A stretch of DNA of 64,000 nucleotides from Streptomyces atratus (GTDB lineage: Bacteria > Actinomycetota > Actinomycetes > Streptomycetales > Streptomycetaceae): the NCBI RefSeq assembly GCF_900119365.1, contig NZ_FPJO01000008.1, positions 1-64,000 of the forward strand. The letters run 5' to 3'. The notes under the pieces were generated by a model. It had not been told where the DNA came from and did not search any database. It saw only the letters and a list, made by a program, of their open reading frames with translations. How positions within the stretch are numbered: position 1 is the first letter of the stretch; each line of letters opens with the position of its first letter. This document shows, in pieces, positions 63,613-64,000 of this stretch. The position numbers and the translations under genes were made by a program.

Positions 63613-64000
63613 GTGTTCGGACGTCGCAAGAAGAGTGGTTCCGCCGAGGACGTGGCGGACGAAGCGCGCGAGGCCGAGCAGGTCGTCGACGAGCCCGATG
63701 ACACCGACGGCGCCGCCAGCGGCTCGCGTCGGGTGAATCTCCCGCCGGCGCCGCGGCCGGACGGGCCGTGGGACGTCTCCGAGGTCTCCCAGCCCGGCGA
63801 GGGCCGGGTCGACCTGGGCGGCATCTTCGTGCCCGGGGTCGAGGGCATGGAGCTGCGCGTCGAGGTGGCCGGTGACGCGATCGTCGCCGCGACCGTGGTG
63901 CTGCGCGACAGCGCCATCCAGCTGCAGGCCTTCGCCGCGCCCAAGAAGGAAGGCATCTGGGGCGAGGTCCGCGAGGAGATCGCGGCCGGCATCACCCAGC
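63613..64000 (+). CDS. DUF3710 protein, N-terminal part
   Basis: 129 residues visible, cut by the right edge. It begins at GTG 63613, overlapping the region just after dut. An Arg/Lys-rich start (FGRRKKSGSAED), acidic linker, then the DUF3710 body (VDLGGIFVPGVEGMELRVEV, QLQAFAAPKKEGIWGEVREE). This family is typically next to dut in actinobacteria; function unknown. Confidence 0.9.
   Translation, partial: MFGRRKKSGSAEDVADEAREAEQVVDEPDDTDGAASGSRRVNLPPAPRPDGPWDVSEVSQPGEGRVDLGGIFVPGVEGMELRVEVAGDAIVAATVVLRDSAIQLQAFAAPKKEGIWGEVREEIAAGITQ

Noticed and set aside
1..64000. tRNA or rRNA genes, complete insertion sequences, attachment sites
   Set aside because: Looked for tRNA-like TTCGANNC arms, rRNA signatures, transposase motifs and terminal inverted repeats; nothing convincing was seen by eye.

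Overview
This window is chromosomal DNA from a Streptomyces (or very close actinomycete). Evidence: very high G+C, C/G-ending codons, many GTG and TTG starts, ATGA/GTGA stop-start overlaps, and streptomycete genes such as CutRS, SepH, a DUF4193 zinc-ribbon protein, MbtH, a coproporphyrin ferrochelatase with C-terminal cysteines, and a c-di-AMP riboswitch ahead of an M23 cell-wall hydrolase.

Region 1 (1-22608, all minus strand) is part of a nonribosomal lipopeptide-type cluster, transcribed right to left and running off the left edge. Reading with transcription: a serine hydroxymethyltransferase-like enzyme with a rare TTA codon, an SbnA/SbnB-like pair that should make L-2,3-diaminopropionate (Dap), an MbtH-like protein, a C-A-PCP-C NRPS whose last condensation domain has a variant active-site motif, a cobalamin-binding radical SAM enzyme, a membrane-anchored M28 metallopeptidase, a one-piece ABC exporter, a fatty acyl-AMP ligase (FAAL)-ACP-C-A-PCP loading NRPS, and a C-A... 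NRPS cut by the window edge. Genes overlap or lie within about 75 bp of each other, so one long operon is likely. The logic suggests a fatty acid activated by the FAAL, extended by a Val-like then an Asn/Asp-like residue, with Dap from the dedicated module. The product cannot be named from this window.

Region 2 (about 22.6-26.2 kb) is a decayed boundary: a palindrome-bearing promoter region, a P450 pseudogene, one apparently intact GNAT gene, remnants of an ABC exporter ATPase, a short-chain dehydrogenase, a RecQ-like helicase and a LuxR-type helix-turn-helix, and four degenerate repeats at about 70-bp spacing that look like a dying CRISPR array without cas genes.

Region 3 (26.2-64 kb) is conserved chromosomal core. 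A DUF485/ActP-like symporter pair faces a CitA/DcuS-type two-component system, followed by two divergent citrate synthase genes that both look broken. Then come a CobW-type GTPase, topoisomerase IV subunit A, an M16 peptidase pair, a c-di-AMP riboswitch with M23 peptidase, a GntR regulator, HPr, a GNAT/acyl-CoA synthetase fusion, a DUF5998-type protein, a nucleotide pyrophosphatase-like enzyme, thymidine kinase, a PaaX-like regulator, a VOC protein, a sulfurtransferase, SepH, a membrane protein, an FAD sugar-lactone oxidase with MFS transporter, ferrochelatase, an inositol monophosphatase-like enzyme, CutRS, DUF4193, DUF3093, a thioesterase, dUTPase and a partial DUF3710 protein. From memory this order resembles the S. 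coelicolor SCO58xx region. Several strong intrinsic terminators separate the transcription units.
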